Assembly (NCBI RefSeq): GCF_040267685.1
Contig: NZ_CP158367.1
Span: forward strand, 992,001 to 1,056,000
Direction of reading: 5' to 3'
Origin: Proteinivorax tanatarense
GTDB taxonomy: Bacteria; Bacillota; Proteinivoracia; Proteinivoracales; Proteinivoracaceae
Length of the DNA: 64,000 nucleotides
Made by a program: the position numbers and the translations under genes
Part shown: positions 42,063 through 50,980 of the stretch, piece by piece
Layout of the letters: the number at the start of each line of letters is the position of its first letter
Numbering within the stretch: position 1 is the first letter of the stretch
Notes under the pieces: model-generated
The model's input: the letters and a program-made list of their open reading frames with translations, nothing else
Databases searched by the model: none
Told to the model about the DNA's origin: nothing

Positions 42063-43751
42063 ATGAGTCCTTCAATAAACTTCAGTACAATTCAGCAAGC
42101 AATTGATGCTGCAGATCCTGGTGCTACTCTTGACATTCCTGCTGATACTTATAATGAAAGAATAACAATAGATAAACCTTTAACGTTGCAAGGTCCTCAT
42201 GTTGGTCAAGCGATTATCGATGGTTCTGGGCTTTCTGACGAACCTTTAGTAATAATTTTGGCCAGCGATGTAACCATCAAAAGACTTACTATACAAAATA
42301 GTCCTATACATGGGATACGCGTAGGAAGTGGAGATTTTACTAATATCTCTGGTGTTTTAATTGAGAATAATACAATTAGACTAAATAGTAATGCAGGAAT
42401 CATCACAAACCACTTTGCTTCTATGAAAATAAGAAATAACCAAATAAATAATAACGGAACTGTAACTGGATTTAATCGCACCGGTATCATGTTAAATCCA
42501 CATGGTAAATGTAGTATTGTAAAGAATCAAATTAACAATAATTTTATGGAAGGCATATATAGCCAGGGAAGTGACGAGGGGTTAAGAATAGAAAACAATA
42601 CAATTAAAGAAAATAGACTGGTAGGAATTAACCTTGCTTGGAATCAAAGGAATACCCAGATAGTAAATAACTATATATACCAAAATGGTATCGGGGGGAG
42701 TGAGCAGGGTGGAATTGTGATAATCCAAGCATTAGCAGAAAATATTTCTGGTAATAAACTAATAGAAAATAACACAACGGGTATTTTATGGGGGTGGGTT
42801 CCCACAGAAGGACCTATTCCTAAAGAAATTTTAGTTTTGAACAATATAGTTAAAAACAATCAGGAAGATGGAATTTTTCTATTTACCCAAGGGGCAGGTG
42901 GTTTTACACCTCCAGACTTATTTCCTTTAGAACCTACACTTTTATCTAATATAATATCCGATAATAATAGAGCGGGAGTCTATAATAGCAATGATTTTTT
43001 TGATTCTCCTGGAAACTCAAACCCTACCGTTAATTCCAATGACATTGAAGGTAATAATGAATGGGGTGTTTTTAATGGGACTGAATTAGCCTTAGTCGAT
43101 GCTACAGAAAATTGGTGGGGAGATGGAACAGGACCATTACACCCAGAAGAGAATCCCGGTGGAATGGGCGATAGAGTTAGTGACCGAGTGAATTTTATTC
43201 CCTGGCTAACTTCACCAAGTGCTCCTCCAGAGGTACAAGAATGTATAGTAGAGCAGATTATCTTACAAGATTATAAAATTAGACCTCATAAAGATGAGAA
43301 AACCTTAGTAGTTTTGTCAATCAATATATCTGGGAAAATATTGTTAAGTTATCCGCAGCAAGAAGTTTGGATTAGCTTTAACCAGACTCTTAAGAGAAAG
43401 GTGTTGTTTGATACACCTTACTCGGAGCATTACAAGGGGGCAATTGTTAGCCAAGGCAGGTGTTCTGCTAAAGCTCTGTCTAAAGGAGAACTAGAAGTAT
43501 CAGTTTGCACTTTAATAATTGTAACTTTATTTGCTAAAGTACAATTACTCATTCCTAGTTATGGATATAGCTCTATACCATCAGAATGTATGAAAGTTCC
43601 TGATAAAAGGCCTTTTAACAGCAGAGTAACTCAAGCAAAAGAATTAAAAGGTTCAAAACTTAATTACAAAGATGCTGTTAATGTAAAAAAAGTTTACGGA
43701 ACATGTACTGTAAAGGGAAAACTTAATTTTCCAGTTTATATATCTTTCTAA
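42063..43751 (+). CDS. Right-handed parallel beta-helix protein (NosD/DUF1565-like)
   Basis: About 562 residues without a signal peptide. The N-terminal part (residues 1-350) starts FSTIQQAIDAADPGATLDIP, the classic beginning of a pectin-lyase-type beta-helix, with repeated IENNTI, INNNFMEGIY and NISGNKLIENNTTGILWG turns. The C-terminal 150 residues (VEQIILQDYKIRPHKDEKTL) form a different beta-rich domain that may be a spore-surface or SPOCS-like domain; I am unsure. ATG 42063 has GGGGAG at 8 bp; an upstream ATG 41979 lacks one. Possibly a cell- or spore-surface protein. Its substrate is unknown. Confidence 0.8.
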   Translation: MSPSINFSTIQQAIDAADPGATLDIPADTYNERITIDKPLTLQGPHVGQAIIDGSGLSDEPLVIILASDVTIKRLTIQNSPIHGIRVGSGDFTNISGVLIENNTIRLNSNAGIITNHFASMKIRNNQINNNGTVTGFNRTGIMLNPHGKCSIVKNQINNNFMEGIYSQGSDEGLRIENNTIKENRLVGINLAWNQRNTQIVNNYIYQNGIGGSEQGGIVIIQALAENISGNKLIENNTTGILWGWVPTEGPIPKEILVLNNIVKNNQEDGIFLFTQGAGGFTPPDLFPLEPTLLSNIISDNNRAGVYNSNDFFDSPGNSNPTVNSNDIEGNNEWGVFNGTELALVDATENWWGDGTGPLHPEENPGGMGDRVSDRVNFIPWLTSPSAPPEVQECIVEQIILQDYKIRPHKDEKTLVVLSINISGKILLSYPQQEVWISFNQTLKRKVLFDTPYSEHYKGAIVSQGRCSAKALSKGELEVSVCTLIIVTLFAKVQLLIPSYGYSSIPSECMKVPDKRPFNSRVTQAKELKGSKLNYKDAVNVKKVYGTCTVKGKLNFPVYISF

Positions 43752-43813
43752 AATTAAATGAAATCCCAGCTATAAAAATAGTTGCCGCTTATTCTTATCA
43801 ACCATTAAATAAT

Positions 43814-43864
43814 GCTCCCTTTATAATATACAGTTTTTTTAAAACTGTATATTATAAAGGGAGC
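43814..43864. repeat. Perfect 24-bp inverted repeat
   Basis: GCTCCCTTTATAATATACAG plus TTTT, loop TTT, then the exact complement ending at 43864. It lies between the convergent beta-helix gene and the gene ending at 43891. It could be a terminator for either, or a miniature inverted-repeat remnant. Confidence 0.75.
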
Positions 43865-43890
43865 AAAGTTTTATCACAAAAAGTTTACCT

Positions 43891-44310
43891 TTATTGGATG
43901 TCGTTAATTATAGTTTGTATTTCTTCATAAATTATATTATCATTATTTACTAAATAAGTTGGCGCTCCTGGCAATCTACTAAAGGTTAATTCCCCAACTA
44001 TGATTGGATACTTTTCTTTTTCAGTATGAAAGGTTAAAGTATAATCATCCCTTGGGACATAAGTTCCTTCATGTTTAATTAGATTCATTTCTTCATAGGG
44101 TTGAACAAAATTTTCTATTTCCTCTAAATCATCTATTACAGCTATTTCAGCCCCGCCAGAGTCAGCAATTGTTATTTTTTGGACTTCTTTTCCATTAACC
44201 AACTTCTGTAGCTTTCTTTCATAACTTAAATCTCGTCCTTGATAAAAAGCAAAAACTGTAGCGAATACTAATAAAATAATTAATAAACCTATCCAATGCC
44301 TTTGAGTCAC
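43891..44310 (-). CDS. Membrane-anchored hypothetical protein, 139 residues
   Basis: An N-terminal helix (WIGLLIILLVFATVFAFYQG, near residues 6-25) is followed by a beta-rich extracytoplasmic domain (VQKITIADSGGAEIAVIDDL, YTLTFHTEKEKYPIIVGELT). No lipobox. Strong AGGGAGG ribosome site. I do not recognise a family; small proteins of this layout occur widely in Firmicutes. It sits downstream of the perfect inverted repeat. Confidence 0.75.
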   Translation of the reverse strand: MTQRHWIGLLIILLVFATVFAFYQGRDLSYERKLQKLVNGKEVQKITIADSGGAEIAVIDDLEEIENFVQPYEEMNLIKHEGTYVPRDDYTLTFHTEKEKYPIIVGELTFSRLPGAPTYLVNNDNIIYEEIQTIINDIQ

Positions 44311-44725
44311 ACATATTCCTCCCTATATAATCTTATTTTTTCTTGCATTTACTCTTTTTTCCATAGTTTTTCAATTTTAATTCTTTACTTTTAAAGAAAC
44401 ACCACTAGATAAAAGTCTTCAGAATCAGGTTTTAGTCCTATTTTGGGGTATAGCAAACAAAGCGTCATTATAATTCACTTTATTTCAGCGGTATATACCC
44501 ACTTCATCCATGGTAGCAAACCTCCCATGTCTAACAGGGTCATGCCCTAAATTCCTTCGTTCCGCTTATCCATGTATGGGTGTCTGTATGCTCCTTTGCC
44601 GAGTCATGCTCTAATGGAAGAATTATTGACTACCTGCTGCTTCTTTATTGTTGTAAGGAAATTAACTTCAACTAGGCATTATTTCTAACGGACGCTGTCC
44701 TAATTCAAGGTATGGTACAAAGTAA
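44311..44725. other. Non-coding 3' flank of the interrupted IS110 element
   Basis: Directly downstream (on the minus strand) of the split IS110-family transposase. The sequence 44480-44650 holds several short dyads (for instance CATCCATGGTAG and CCATGTATGG) and reads like the structured non-coding end of such an element. I could not set the outer boundary. Confidence 0.4.
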
Positions 44726-46179
44726 CTAAGCTGCTAGCTGAATGCTAGGTCTTTTTATGTCAGCAATAAGGCGTTGTGCACTATACTCTTCATTTTTCGT
44801 CAGTATGGCAAACAAGACCCTTATCAGTTTACAGCATATTGCTATTATCGATTGTTTTTTCTTCAGTGGATTGTGCACTCTGGTTGTGTAGTAGTGATGA
44901 ATAGAGCCAAATTCTTTATTCTTACCTACTAGTGGCATGGTGGCCTGAAACAATATGGCCCTTAACCGTTTCCTGCCACGCTTACTGATTGTTGTTTGCC
45001 CTTTATGTTTACCTGAGCTACTTTCTTTAAGTGCAAGGCCAGCTAGTTTTTGTATCTGTTTAGGTGAGTCAAAGCGCCTTATATCACCCACTTCCCCTAG
45101 GAAGCTGGATATCGTAACTAGGCCTATCCCTTTAATCTCAAGTATTTTATCAACACCTGGTATTTCTGCACACAACCTTTCTATCATCTCTAATATAATC
45201 TCATATTGCTTAGATTTATTATGATAGTCCTCTAATAACATCTTTAGTTCAAACCTAGCTGCTTCAAGGCCTTGTGTGACGCCTATACTACTTTTAGCTG
45301 CATTATACAAGCTCGTGGCTCTCTTTATCCCAATAGCTCTTATTTTACGTTGGCGCCATAACTGGTTAATACCCTCTGCCCCAAGTTCTACTAAATCTTT
45401 TGGTAAAGGACTAGTTTCTAATATTATTAGACTTGCTACGCCATCAAAAGCTTTAAATACTTTGCTGTATTCTGGAAAACAACACTTTATCCAGCGTTCG
45501 ATCCTATTTTTAATCATACTTAGCTCTTTGGTAATGCGAATTCTATTTACTGTTGCAGTTCGTAGTTCTGCATATACCCCTTCAGGCATATATGGCTCAT
45601 TAAATCTTCCTTCTATCACTAGTTTAGCTATTGTTTTAGGATCCTTAGCATCTGTCTTTGATGGATGGTTATCATCAAGCTCTTTGCTTCTTTTTACATG
45701 AAACGGATTAACTAAAACTAGTTTAATTTTGTTTTTTTTAAGACTTTCACCAAGGCTAAACCAATAATGGCCAGTAGGTTCAGCACCAACTATAATGTCT
45801 GTCTTGTTTGTTCTATCTTTAATCTTTTCTAACCAAGAGTAGAATCTGTAAAATCCTTCTTCACTGTTGTAAAATTTAAATACCTTATCCAGTTCTCGTA
45901 TAATAAGTTTTAGATAGAAAAACTAGTAGCAAATAACTTCTGAGAAAACAGTGAGCGTTTATGCCGCGAAAGCCTGTTTACGTGGGGTAGCACCCTCTGG
46001 TAAAATCTTGATGGCGGAAGCCAAAAAAGTGTTATAATACCAACTTCCGCTTAAAAATGGGAGTCCAGAGGGTGCAGGGGCCCCATGTCAACAGGACCGT
46101 GGAATAAATGCGGGTTGCATAAAAAATTGAAAAAGCTTAATCAACTTGGATATTGAGCCCTATCTCCTAGATAATAGTA

Positions 46180-46395
46180 GTATGGAAGGATCTATCTGGA
46201 TTAAGGCTAAGTCCAACTGCAGCAAGACTGCTAGGATAGACTGTCTCCCAGCTAATAGTTGTACTGCAAACTCACAAGCTGTATCTCTTGCCTGACATAC
46301 CGAAATGTAGCGGCTTCGGAGCAGCTTATGAATGGCAAGTTTCGAATACTTATATGCGAGTCTGTTGCCAGACTGTTAGTAACTAGGGATAGGGT
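46180..46395 (+). ncRNA. Candidate IS110 bridge RNA
   Basis: Upstream of the transposase the sequence folds into two loops. Loop 2: basal stem CTAATAGT (46252-46259) with ACTGTTAG (46372-46379); apical stem CTTGCC (46287-46292) with GGCAAG (46334-46339); between them CACAAGCT (46273-46280) matches the element's right end CACAAGTCT, and TATGCGAG (46353-46360) pairs with its left end CTCGTATA with one G-U. Loop 1: apical GCAG/CTGC near 46218-46231 followed by GGATAG (46234-46239), complementary to the right target CTATCC (47810-47815). That is the target-loop then donor-loop order of IS621-type bridge RNAs. The limits are approximate. Confidence 0.65.
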
Positions 46396-46441
46396 TCAGT
46401 ATCCAAGCCGTTCCAAATAAAAACGAAAGGAGGTCCTATCC

Positions 46442-47668
46442 ATGAATTTATTTGTTGGTATTGATGTTAGTTCTCAAAAGCTTGACACTTGTTTGCTTAA
46501 CAGCGAAGATGAGGTTTTACTTGAAGTTTCTCTACCTAATAGTTTGGTTGGTGCTAAAAAAATCAAAGAATATATTATCCAATTTGATGAGCACATAAAC
46601 TATGACCGTATTATCGTTGGTATGGAGGCCACCTCTATTTACAGCTTTCATCCTGCTACTTTTTTAGCGGAAGACTCTGATTTAAAAGCACTGGAAATAG
46701 AGGTCGCTGTCATAAACCCAAAACAAATCTCTAAGTTTAAAAAGATGTTTGATGAAGATAAGACGGATACAGTAGATGCATACCGTATCGCAGACTTTCT
46801 CCGCTTTGACCGTTTTAACGTTTCCTTGATCAAAGAAGAAAAATATATGGCATTGCAACGGTTGACTCGGTCACGTTACCAGCTAGTTGGACAGCTAGCT
46901 GAGATGAAACAACACTTTATAGAAAACCTCTATTACAAATGTAATACCCTCACCAAAGAAGTTGATACATCTATTTTTGGTGCAACTATGATGGATTTAC
47001 TAACTGACTCTATCACTCTTGATGAAATCGCTGATTTGTCTTTAGAAGATTTAGTGGAAGTTCTTCAACAAAAAGGCAAAGGTCGGTTTAGTGACCCAGA
47101 AAAGCTTGCAAAATCAATTTCTAAAGCTATTAAAGACTCTTACCGCCTTGGTGACATGATGCAGGATTCAGTAGATGTTGTTTTAGCTTCATATGCTATG
47201 ATGATTAAAACCCTGAAAAAACAAATCAAAGAGCTTGATAAAGCAATCGGGCGTTTATTTAAAACAATACCTGAATCTAAGTCTTTACTTAGCATACCTG
47301 GTGTTGGCCCAGTTTATGCCGCCGGTATAATCGCAGAATTAGGTCAAATTGAACGCTTTGAAAATGAAGCAAAGGTAGCAAAGTATGCTGGCTTACATTG
47401 GAAAAGAAAGCAGTCTGGTGATTTTGAATCCGAAAGAACAAATATCACAAAGACAGGCAATCGTTACCTTCGATATTACTTGATTGAAGCTGCCAATTCA
47501 GTGATGCGAAATGAACCTGTCTATAGAGAGTATTATCTTAGAAAGTATGAAGAAGTACCTAAGAATCAACATAAAAGAGCACTCGTCCTTACCGCAAGAA
47601 AATTTGTGCGCATGGTGGATGCGCTGCTACGCAATCACCAATTTTATGCACCAGAAAGGAGTGCATAA
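46442..47668 (+). CDS. IS110-family recombinase (transposase)
   Basis: A 408-residue DEDD recombinase. Catalytic-fold acidic residues are placed at LFVGIDVSSQKLD (Asp), IVGMEATSIY (Glu) and DKTDTVDAYRIADF (Asp pair). A coiled segment follows (IKTLKKQIKELDKAI), then the Transposase_20 domain SLLSIPGVGPVYAAGIIAEL with SERTNITKTGNRYLRYYLIE, where the catalytic serine of the family should be. AAAGGAGGTCC ribosome site. Intact and probably active, given the clean insertion into a related element. It shares only distant similarity with the interrupted copy. Confidence 0.95.
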   Translation: MNLFVGIDVSSQKLDTCLLNSEDEVLLEVSLPNSLVGAKKIKEYIIQFDEHINYDRIIVGMEATSIYSFHPATFLAEDSDLKALEIEVAVINPKQISKFKKMFDEDKTDTVDAYRIADFLRFDRFNVSLIKEEKYMALQRLTRSRYQLVGQLAEMKQHFIENLYYKCNTLTKEVDTSIFGATMMDLLTDSITLDEIADLSLEDLVEVLQQKGKGRFSDPEKLAKSISKAIKDSYRLGDMMQDSVDVVLASYAMMIKTLKKQIKELDKAIGRLFKTIPESKSLLSIPGVGPVYAAGIIAELGQIERFENEAKVAKYAGLHWKRKQSGDFESERTNITKTGNRYLRYYLIEAANSVMRNEPVYREYYLRKYEEVPKNQHKRALVLTARKFVRMVDALLRNHQFYAPERSA

Positions 47669-47924
47669 ATATCGAATAATATTCGATGCGTAATCCTTTG
47701 TTTATAGCCTAAGATACCTTAGGCTTAGTTAAGTGCGCCTTTTTTAGAAGTTTCACTACATATTTTATTAAAAACATTTTGCTAGATAACTTGACTTATT
47801 ACCACAAGTCTATCCCTCTCCAGTCAAAAGCTCTAGCATAGTGTATTTCACTAGCTATATCAATACCTATGACAATTGTTTCTTCTTTTACTTGATTAAT
47901 TTTGTTATTTTGGTTAAAATTCAT

Positions 47925-48475
47925 TAGTAGGACCTCCAATAAAATGATTTTATTACACTGATCAGTGATAATTTCATTTTACTGTGAGGTTTCTTTTTAT
48001 GCAAAGCTTAAATTTAATTAATAACAGGAATGCTCCTTTTATTGTTACCTCAGCTTAGCTAAAAATAAGAGAACTATTTAACAAATAACGAGAAAAGCCT
48101 CTATTAAGCTTACTTTAAGTCTAGCTTATTTAAGCACCATGTCAATATATAAAAACTAGATTATAGTGTGAAGTAATAGCGCTAAAGTAAGTTTGTTTAT
48201 AGCTTTTTGATGATTAAACCTTAAACAATAATTTCTAGTTTTAAAAATCAATTTAAAGTTTATCTAGTAAAAAAAGGAAACTAAAATTTAACCTAGAATT
48301 AAATTATATAGGAAGTTGCAAAACAATTTAAGTTTCGTAACTGCTCACTTCGCAGGAGGGTCAAAGTCATTCAACTAAGCAGTTCGGAATTTTGGAAATA
48401 AAAACCCATTTATTCTAGGTGTTGTAGAGTTTTGTAATCGCCAATAGAATAAAAAAACACAAAAGGGGGTATAAC
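47925..48475. other. 5' flank of the interrupted IS110 and intergenic DNA
   Basis: 47925-48000 is the transposase leader (minus strand) with the palindrome CACTGATCAGTG (47958-47969). The left end of that element should lie within this 550 bp. Around 48339-48393 CTGCTCACTTCGCAGG and AAGCAGTT form a weak hairpin. I see no gene. The GNAT ribosome site AAAAGGGGG is at 48462-48470. Confidence 0.4.
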
Positions 48476-48931
48476 ATGTTTGAATTTAAGGACCTAGATT
48501 ATTTGACAGATGGTGAAATTGATTTAATAATTCAGGAAAAAATACCAGCTAATAAGGAAAGGGAATTTCTGCCTGCATATAAATACAGCATTACTTTACA
48601 TAATTGCAGCGACCCCATAGGTAATATTGATATTCGCATTGGATACAACGAGAATATATATTATGGAGGCAATATAGGCTACGAAATCGATGAAGCTTAT
48701 AGAGGTAATAGCTATGCTGCAAAAGCGTGCAAAATAATAAAAAGGGTAGCTCTTTCTCATGGCATGAATAAGCTGATAATAACATGTAATCCTGACAACT
48801 TCCCATCTAAAAGAACATGCGAAAAAATTGGTCTGAAACTAAAAGAAATAGCAGATTTGCCTAAAGATAACGAGATGTATCAAAGAGGAGAAAAGCAAAA
48901 ATGTATATTTGAGTGGAATTTAAAAGAATAA
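48476..48931 (+). CDS. GNAT-family N-acetyltransferase
   Basis: A 151-residue acetyltransferase. The CoA-binding motif region GGNIGYEIDEAYRGNSYAAKACKIIKR (near residues 62-88) has the core R-G-x-x-x-A, and the motif B region NPDNFPSKRTCEKIGLK follows. The RimJ-like layout suggests modification of a small substrate or a protein N-terminus, but the specificity is unknown. A decayed paralogue lies at 50605-50879. The next gene is a glutaredoxin 50 bp away, in the same order as in the decayed copy. Confidence 0.88.
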   Translation: MFEFKDLDYLTDGEIDLIIQEKIPANKEREFLPAYKYSITLHNCSDPIGNIDIRIGYNENIYYGGNIGYEIDEAYRGNSYAAKACKIIKRVALSHGMNKLIITCNPDNFPSKRTCEKIGLKLKEIADLPKDNEMYQRGEKQKCIFEWNLKE

Positions 48932-48981
48932 AAAAGTAAAATTTGTTTCAAACAAAAATAATTTAATGGAGGTGATACTAA

Positions 48982-49215
48982 ATGAAGGAATTAAAACTGT
49001 TTATAATGAAAACATGCCCTTTTTGCCAAAAAGTAGAAAGGTATATGAAGGAAAACAATATATCTATAGAAGTGGCAGACATAAAGGAAGACCCTAAGAG
49101 CAAAGAAGAGCTCATAGAGCAAGGTGGTAAAGTTCAAGTGCCAATGCTTCTTATCGATGAAAAACCATTATATGAGTCTAATGATATTATTGATTGGCTT
49201 AAAGAGAATAGTTAG
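48982..49215 (+). CDS. Glutaredoxin-like protein (NrdH/Grx type)
   Basis: A 77-residue thioredoxin-fold protein with the redox site CPFC (residues 12-15, in MKTCPFCQKVERYMKE), the cis-proline KVQVPMLLID and a C-terminal helix DIIDWLKENS. It reduces disulfides or mixed disulfides. GGAGGTGA ribosome site. Linked to the GNAT gene; both are duplicated and decayed at 50605-50980. Followed by the terminator-tipped dispersed element. Confidence 0.92.
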   Translation: MKELKLFIMKTCPFCQKVERYMKENNISIEVADIKEDPKSKEELIEQGGKVQVPMLLIDEKPLYESNDIIDWLKENS

Positions 49216-49225
49216 AGGGCAGACT

Positions 49226-49440
49226 GCATATAAGCACCTTCTTCGTTATAATCTAACACCAGAATCTCCTAACGTATTAAAAGTTACGATTCGGGATTCT
49301 GAGTGTCTAAGTTAAGAATTATAGCACTTCTAAGTAGTATGAGCGAATTATAAAAACTGATTAGAAAAAACAAGACTCCCGCGTGTTACTTATACGCTGG
49401 GAGTCTTGAATTTTTGTGCCTAGAATCTGAGTAAATCTAA
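49226..49440 (+). repeat. Terminator-tipped dispersed element, copy B
   Basis: GCATATAAGCACCTTCTTCG begins the element. A first hairpin (CAGAATC/GATTCTG, 49264-49301) and then a terminator (CAAGACTCCC 49371-49380 with GGGAGTCTTG 49399-49408) follow. The loop GCGTGTTACTTATACGC is also paired at its ends. TCTAAGTAGCC closes it. Stem sequences differ from copies A and C while loop and flank sequences are conserved. Confidence 0.7.
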
Positions 49441-49468
49441 GTAGCCTATATATAGGGTATATTTTTTG

Positions 49469-49525
49469 AAGTCATCCTGAGCTTGCCGAAGGATCTAGCC
49501 CACAAGGGCGCAGGACCCACAAAAC
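49469..49525 (+). repeat. Dispersed CCTGAG...GAAGG repeat
   Basis: GTCATCCTGAGCTTGCCGAA and GGATCTAGCCCACAAGGGCG, following the terminator-tipped element just as at 8198 and 51171. Confidence 0.8.
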
Positions 49526-49562
49526 GGTTAGGGAAGATCCTAGCAGCAAATAACAAAAGTAA

Positions 49563-49856
49563 CAGTTACTTTAGAGCTAGATGAGCTATTGAAAGTAAGA
49601 CCGATGTAAACGAAGAAATGCTAAATCAAATAAACAAGGATTCTTATAAAATCTCTATAATAACATATGTAAATAACGTAAATCAGATAATAAAGCAAGA
49701 AGAGAAAATATATTATGAAATGGAATTGCTAGGTGATTCTGTCAAATTAGAAAACAACATGACTATCAAATACTGGGACTAAACAAAGATATAGACATAA
49801 AGCTACCAGATTTTGACGACATCAATACAACAAGGCTAGAAGATGCAATTAATTAA
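49563..49856 (+). pseudogene. Frameshifted gene remnant
   Basis: Three overlapping frames read like one decayed protein: VTVTLELDELLKV, then SKTDVNEEMLNQINKDSYKI with SIITYVNNVNQIIKQEEKIY (ATG 49618 to stop 49782), then LNKDIDIKLPDFDDINTTRL to a stop at 49854. Frameshifts lie near 49590 and 49780. The composition is that of a real soluble protein, but no family is recognised. Confidence 0.4.
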
Positions 49857-49898
49857 GAAGAAAAGTCCTTTCCTATCCAACATGTAAAAAAAAGTAGA

Positions 49899-50559
49899 GG
49901 GGAATTCATTCCCCGGTATAAAATAGGAGGCAAGTCAAATCTCATCACTTTTGCACCAAAACAACGTAGCAGGCAATTTATTGCCTGCGGACATGGAAAC
50001 CCAAATGACTACAACTTCCAACCTCACACCTCCCACTACTCAAACGGTAATTCATTGCCTGCGGGCAGGGAATCCCAGATGACTCAAACTTCCAACACTC
50101 TAATTAACAGATAATAGACAACCTAAATAACACTTTACTTTCCAACAATCCCACTATCTTCTATCCAACTAGATACCATAGGAAGTAAGTGTATCATTTT
50201 AAAATATTTGCTAGGGTAGATTCGAGTTTGCCATTTTACTTATGGGCTAAGATATTCCTCTGCTGTTTCTCCACATGCCCGACACCTTCGGCTTATGAGA
50301 CGACATATCCATGTCTCTGATGTTAATGAGAGATAGCTCAACGCCAAAGGCTTACTCACAGGGAGAAAAGACGCAGATGACTAATACGCCCTGCCAGCAA
50401 AATGGCAAACCCTCAGCAGGTGGAAGCGGGCTTCATTCTTATCCACCTACTATAAGTTGTCTCTTGCCGTGTAGAGGGGAATTAATTCCCCGGAGAAAAT
50501 AGGAGAGGTCAATCTCATTTAATCACCACCAAGAACGTAGCAGGTAATTTATTGCCTGC
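49899..50559. repeat. Cluster of short hairpin repeats
   Basis: GGGGAATTCATTCCCC (49899-49914), GCAGGCAATTTATTGCCTGC (49969-49988), a half copy near 50046-50062, GGGGAATTAATTCCCC (50476-50491) and GCAGGTAATTTATTGCCTGC (50540-50559) occur in 660 bp. Each is followed by similar text (ATGGAAACCCAAATGACT and variants). A copy is at 40873. Between them (50200-50470) is non-repetitive DNA with dyads such as AGGTGG/CCACCT, perhaps an old mobile-element end. No gene is supported. Confidence 0.75.
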
Positions 50560-50604
50560 GTACATGAAAACCAAAATGGTACCGACTTCTAACATCTTTA
50601 CACA

Positions 50605-50980
50605 TACAACATAACCTTACAAAATTCAAATGACCCTATAGGCAATATTGATATCCGCATTGGCTACAACGAAAACATATATTATGGCGGCCATATAGGT
50701 TATGGAATAGATGAAGCCTATAGAGGCACAGCTACGCTTCAAAAGCTTGACAAAATTTTAAAACAGGTAGCCACTTCCCATGGAATGAATAAAATGATAA
50801 TAACATGCAACCCTGGCAACTGGCCCTCAAGAAGAACCTGCGAAAAGGCTGGTCTAAAACTAAAAGAAATAGCAGATCTGCGGAAAAGTCCAAGTGCCAA
50901 TGCTACTAATAGACGGAAAGCCGTTATATGAGTCGGAGGAGATTATTAAGTGGTTTAAAAGTAGGCCAGACAGCTTATAA
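50605..50980 (+). pseudogene. Decayed GNAT-glutaredoxin pair
   Basis: 50605-50879 translates as NDPIGNIDIRIGYNENIYYG...CEKAGLKLKEIADL, a second copy of the GNAT protein from about residue 37 on, with a compensated pair of frameshifts near 50718. At 50885 the sequence jumps to KVQVPMLLIDGKPLYESEEI, the C-terminal part of the glutaredoxin in another frame, ending at the stop 50978-50980. A deletion thus fused the two genes, and the GNAT start is missing. Confidence 0.88.

Larger units (their letters stand above)
45895..47811 (+). mobile_element. Inserted IS110-family element with flanking CT core
   Basis: The reconstructed empty site is AGTTCTATCCC. The insert is bounded by CT at 45895-45896 (AGTTCT then CGTATAATAAG) and CT at 47810-47811 (CCACAAGTCT then ATCCC), the core-dinucleotide duplication expected when IS110 recombines at a CT core. 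The element is 1.9 kb: a 545-bp left non-coding part, the transposase (46442-47668) and a 143-bp right part with a small hairpin (47706-47727). No terminal inverted repeats. Confidence 0.85.
44726..47924 (-). pseudogene. IS110-family transposase, interrupted by another IS110-family element
   Basis: The C-terminal part is encoded at complement(44726..45895) and the N-terminal part at complement(47811..47924). Joined across the insert they give one frame: MNFNQNNKINQVKEETIVIG with IDIASEIHYARAFDWRGI, continuing directly into ELDKVFKFYNSEEGFYRF. The joined length is 427 codons plus stop, normal for IS110. The N-terminal DEDD motif (GIDIAS...DAKD) and C-terminal transposase domain (EIPGVDKILEIKGIGLVT) are otherwise complete. 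ATG at 47924 has GGAGG. The open frame seen from 45619 is only its 3' fragment. Confidence 0.9.

Noticed and set aside
44955-45701. Plus-strand ORFs over the IS110 C-terminal fragment
   Set aside because: Antisense shadows of the disrupted transposase.
50200-50470. Group II intron fragment
   Set aside because: No domain V-like hairpin and no reverse transcriptase reading frame; only weak dyads.
50311-50502. 63-codon ORF
   Set aside because: It runs across a GGGGAATTAATTCCCC hairpin and has no supporting ribosome site.
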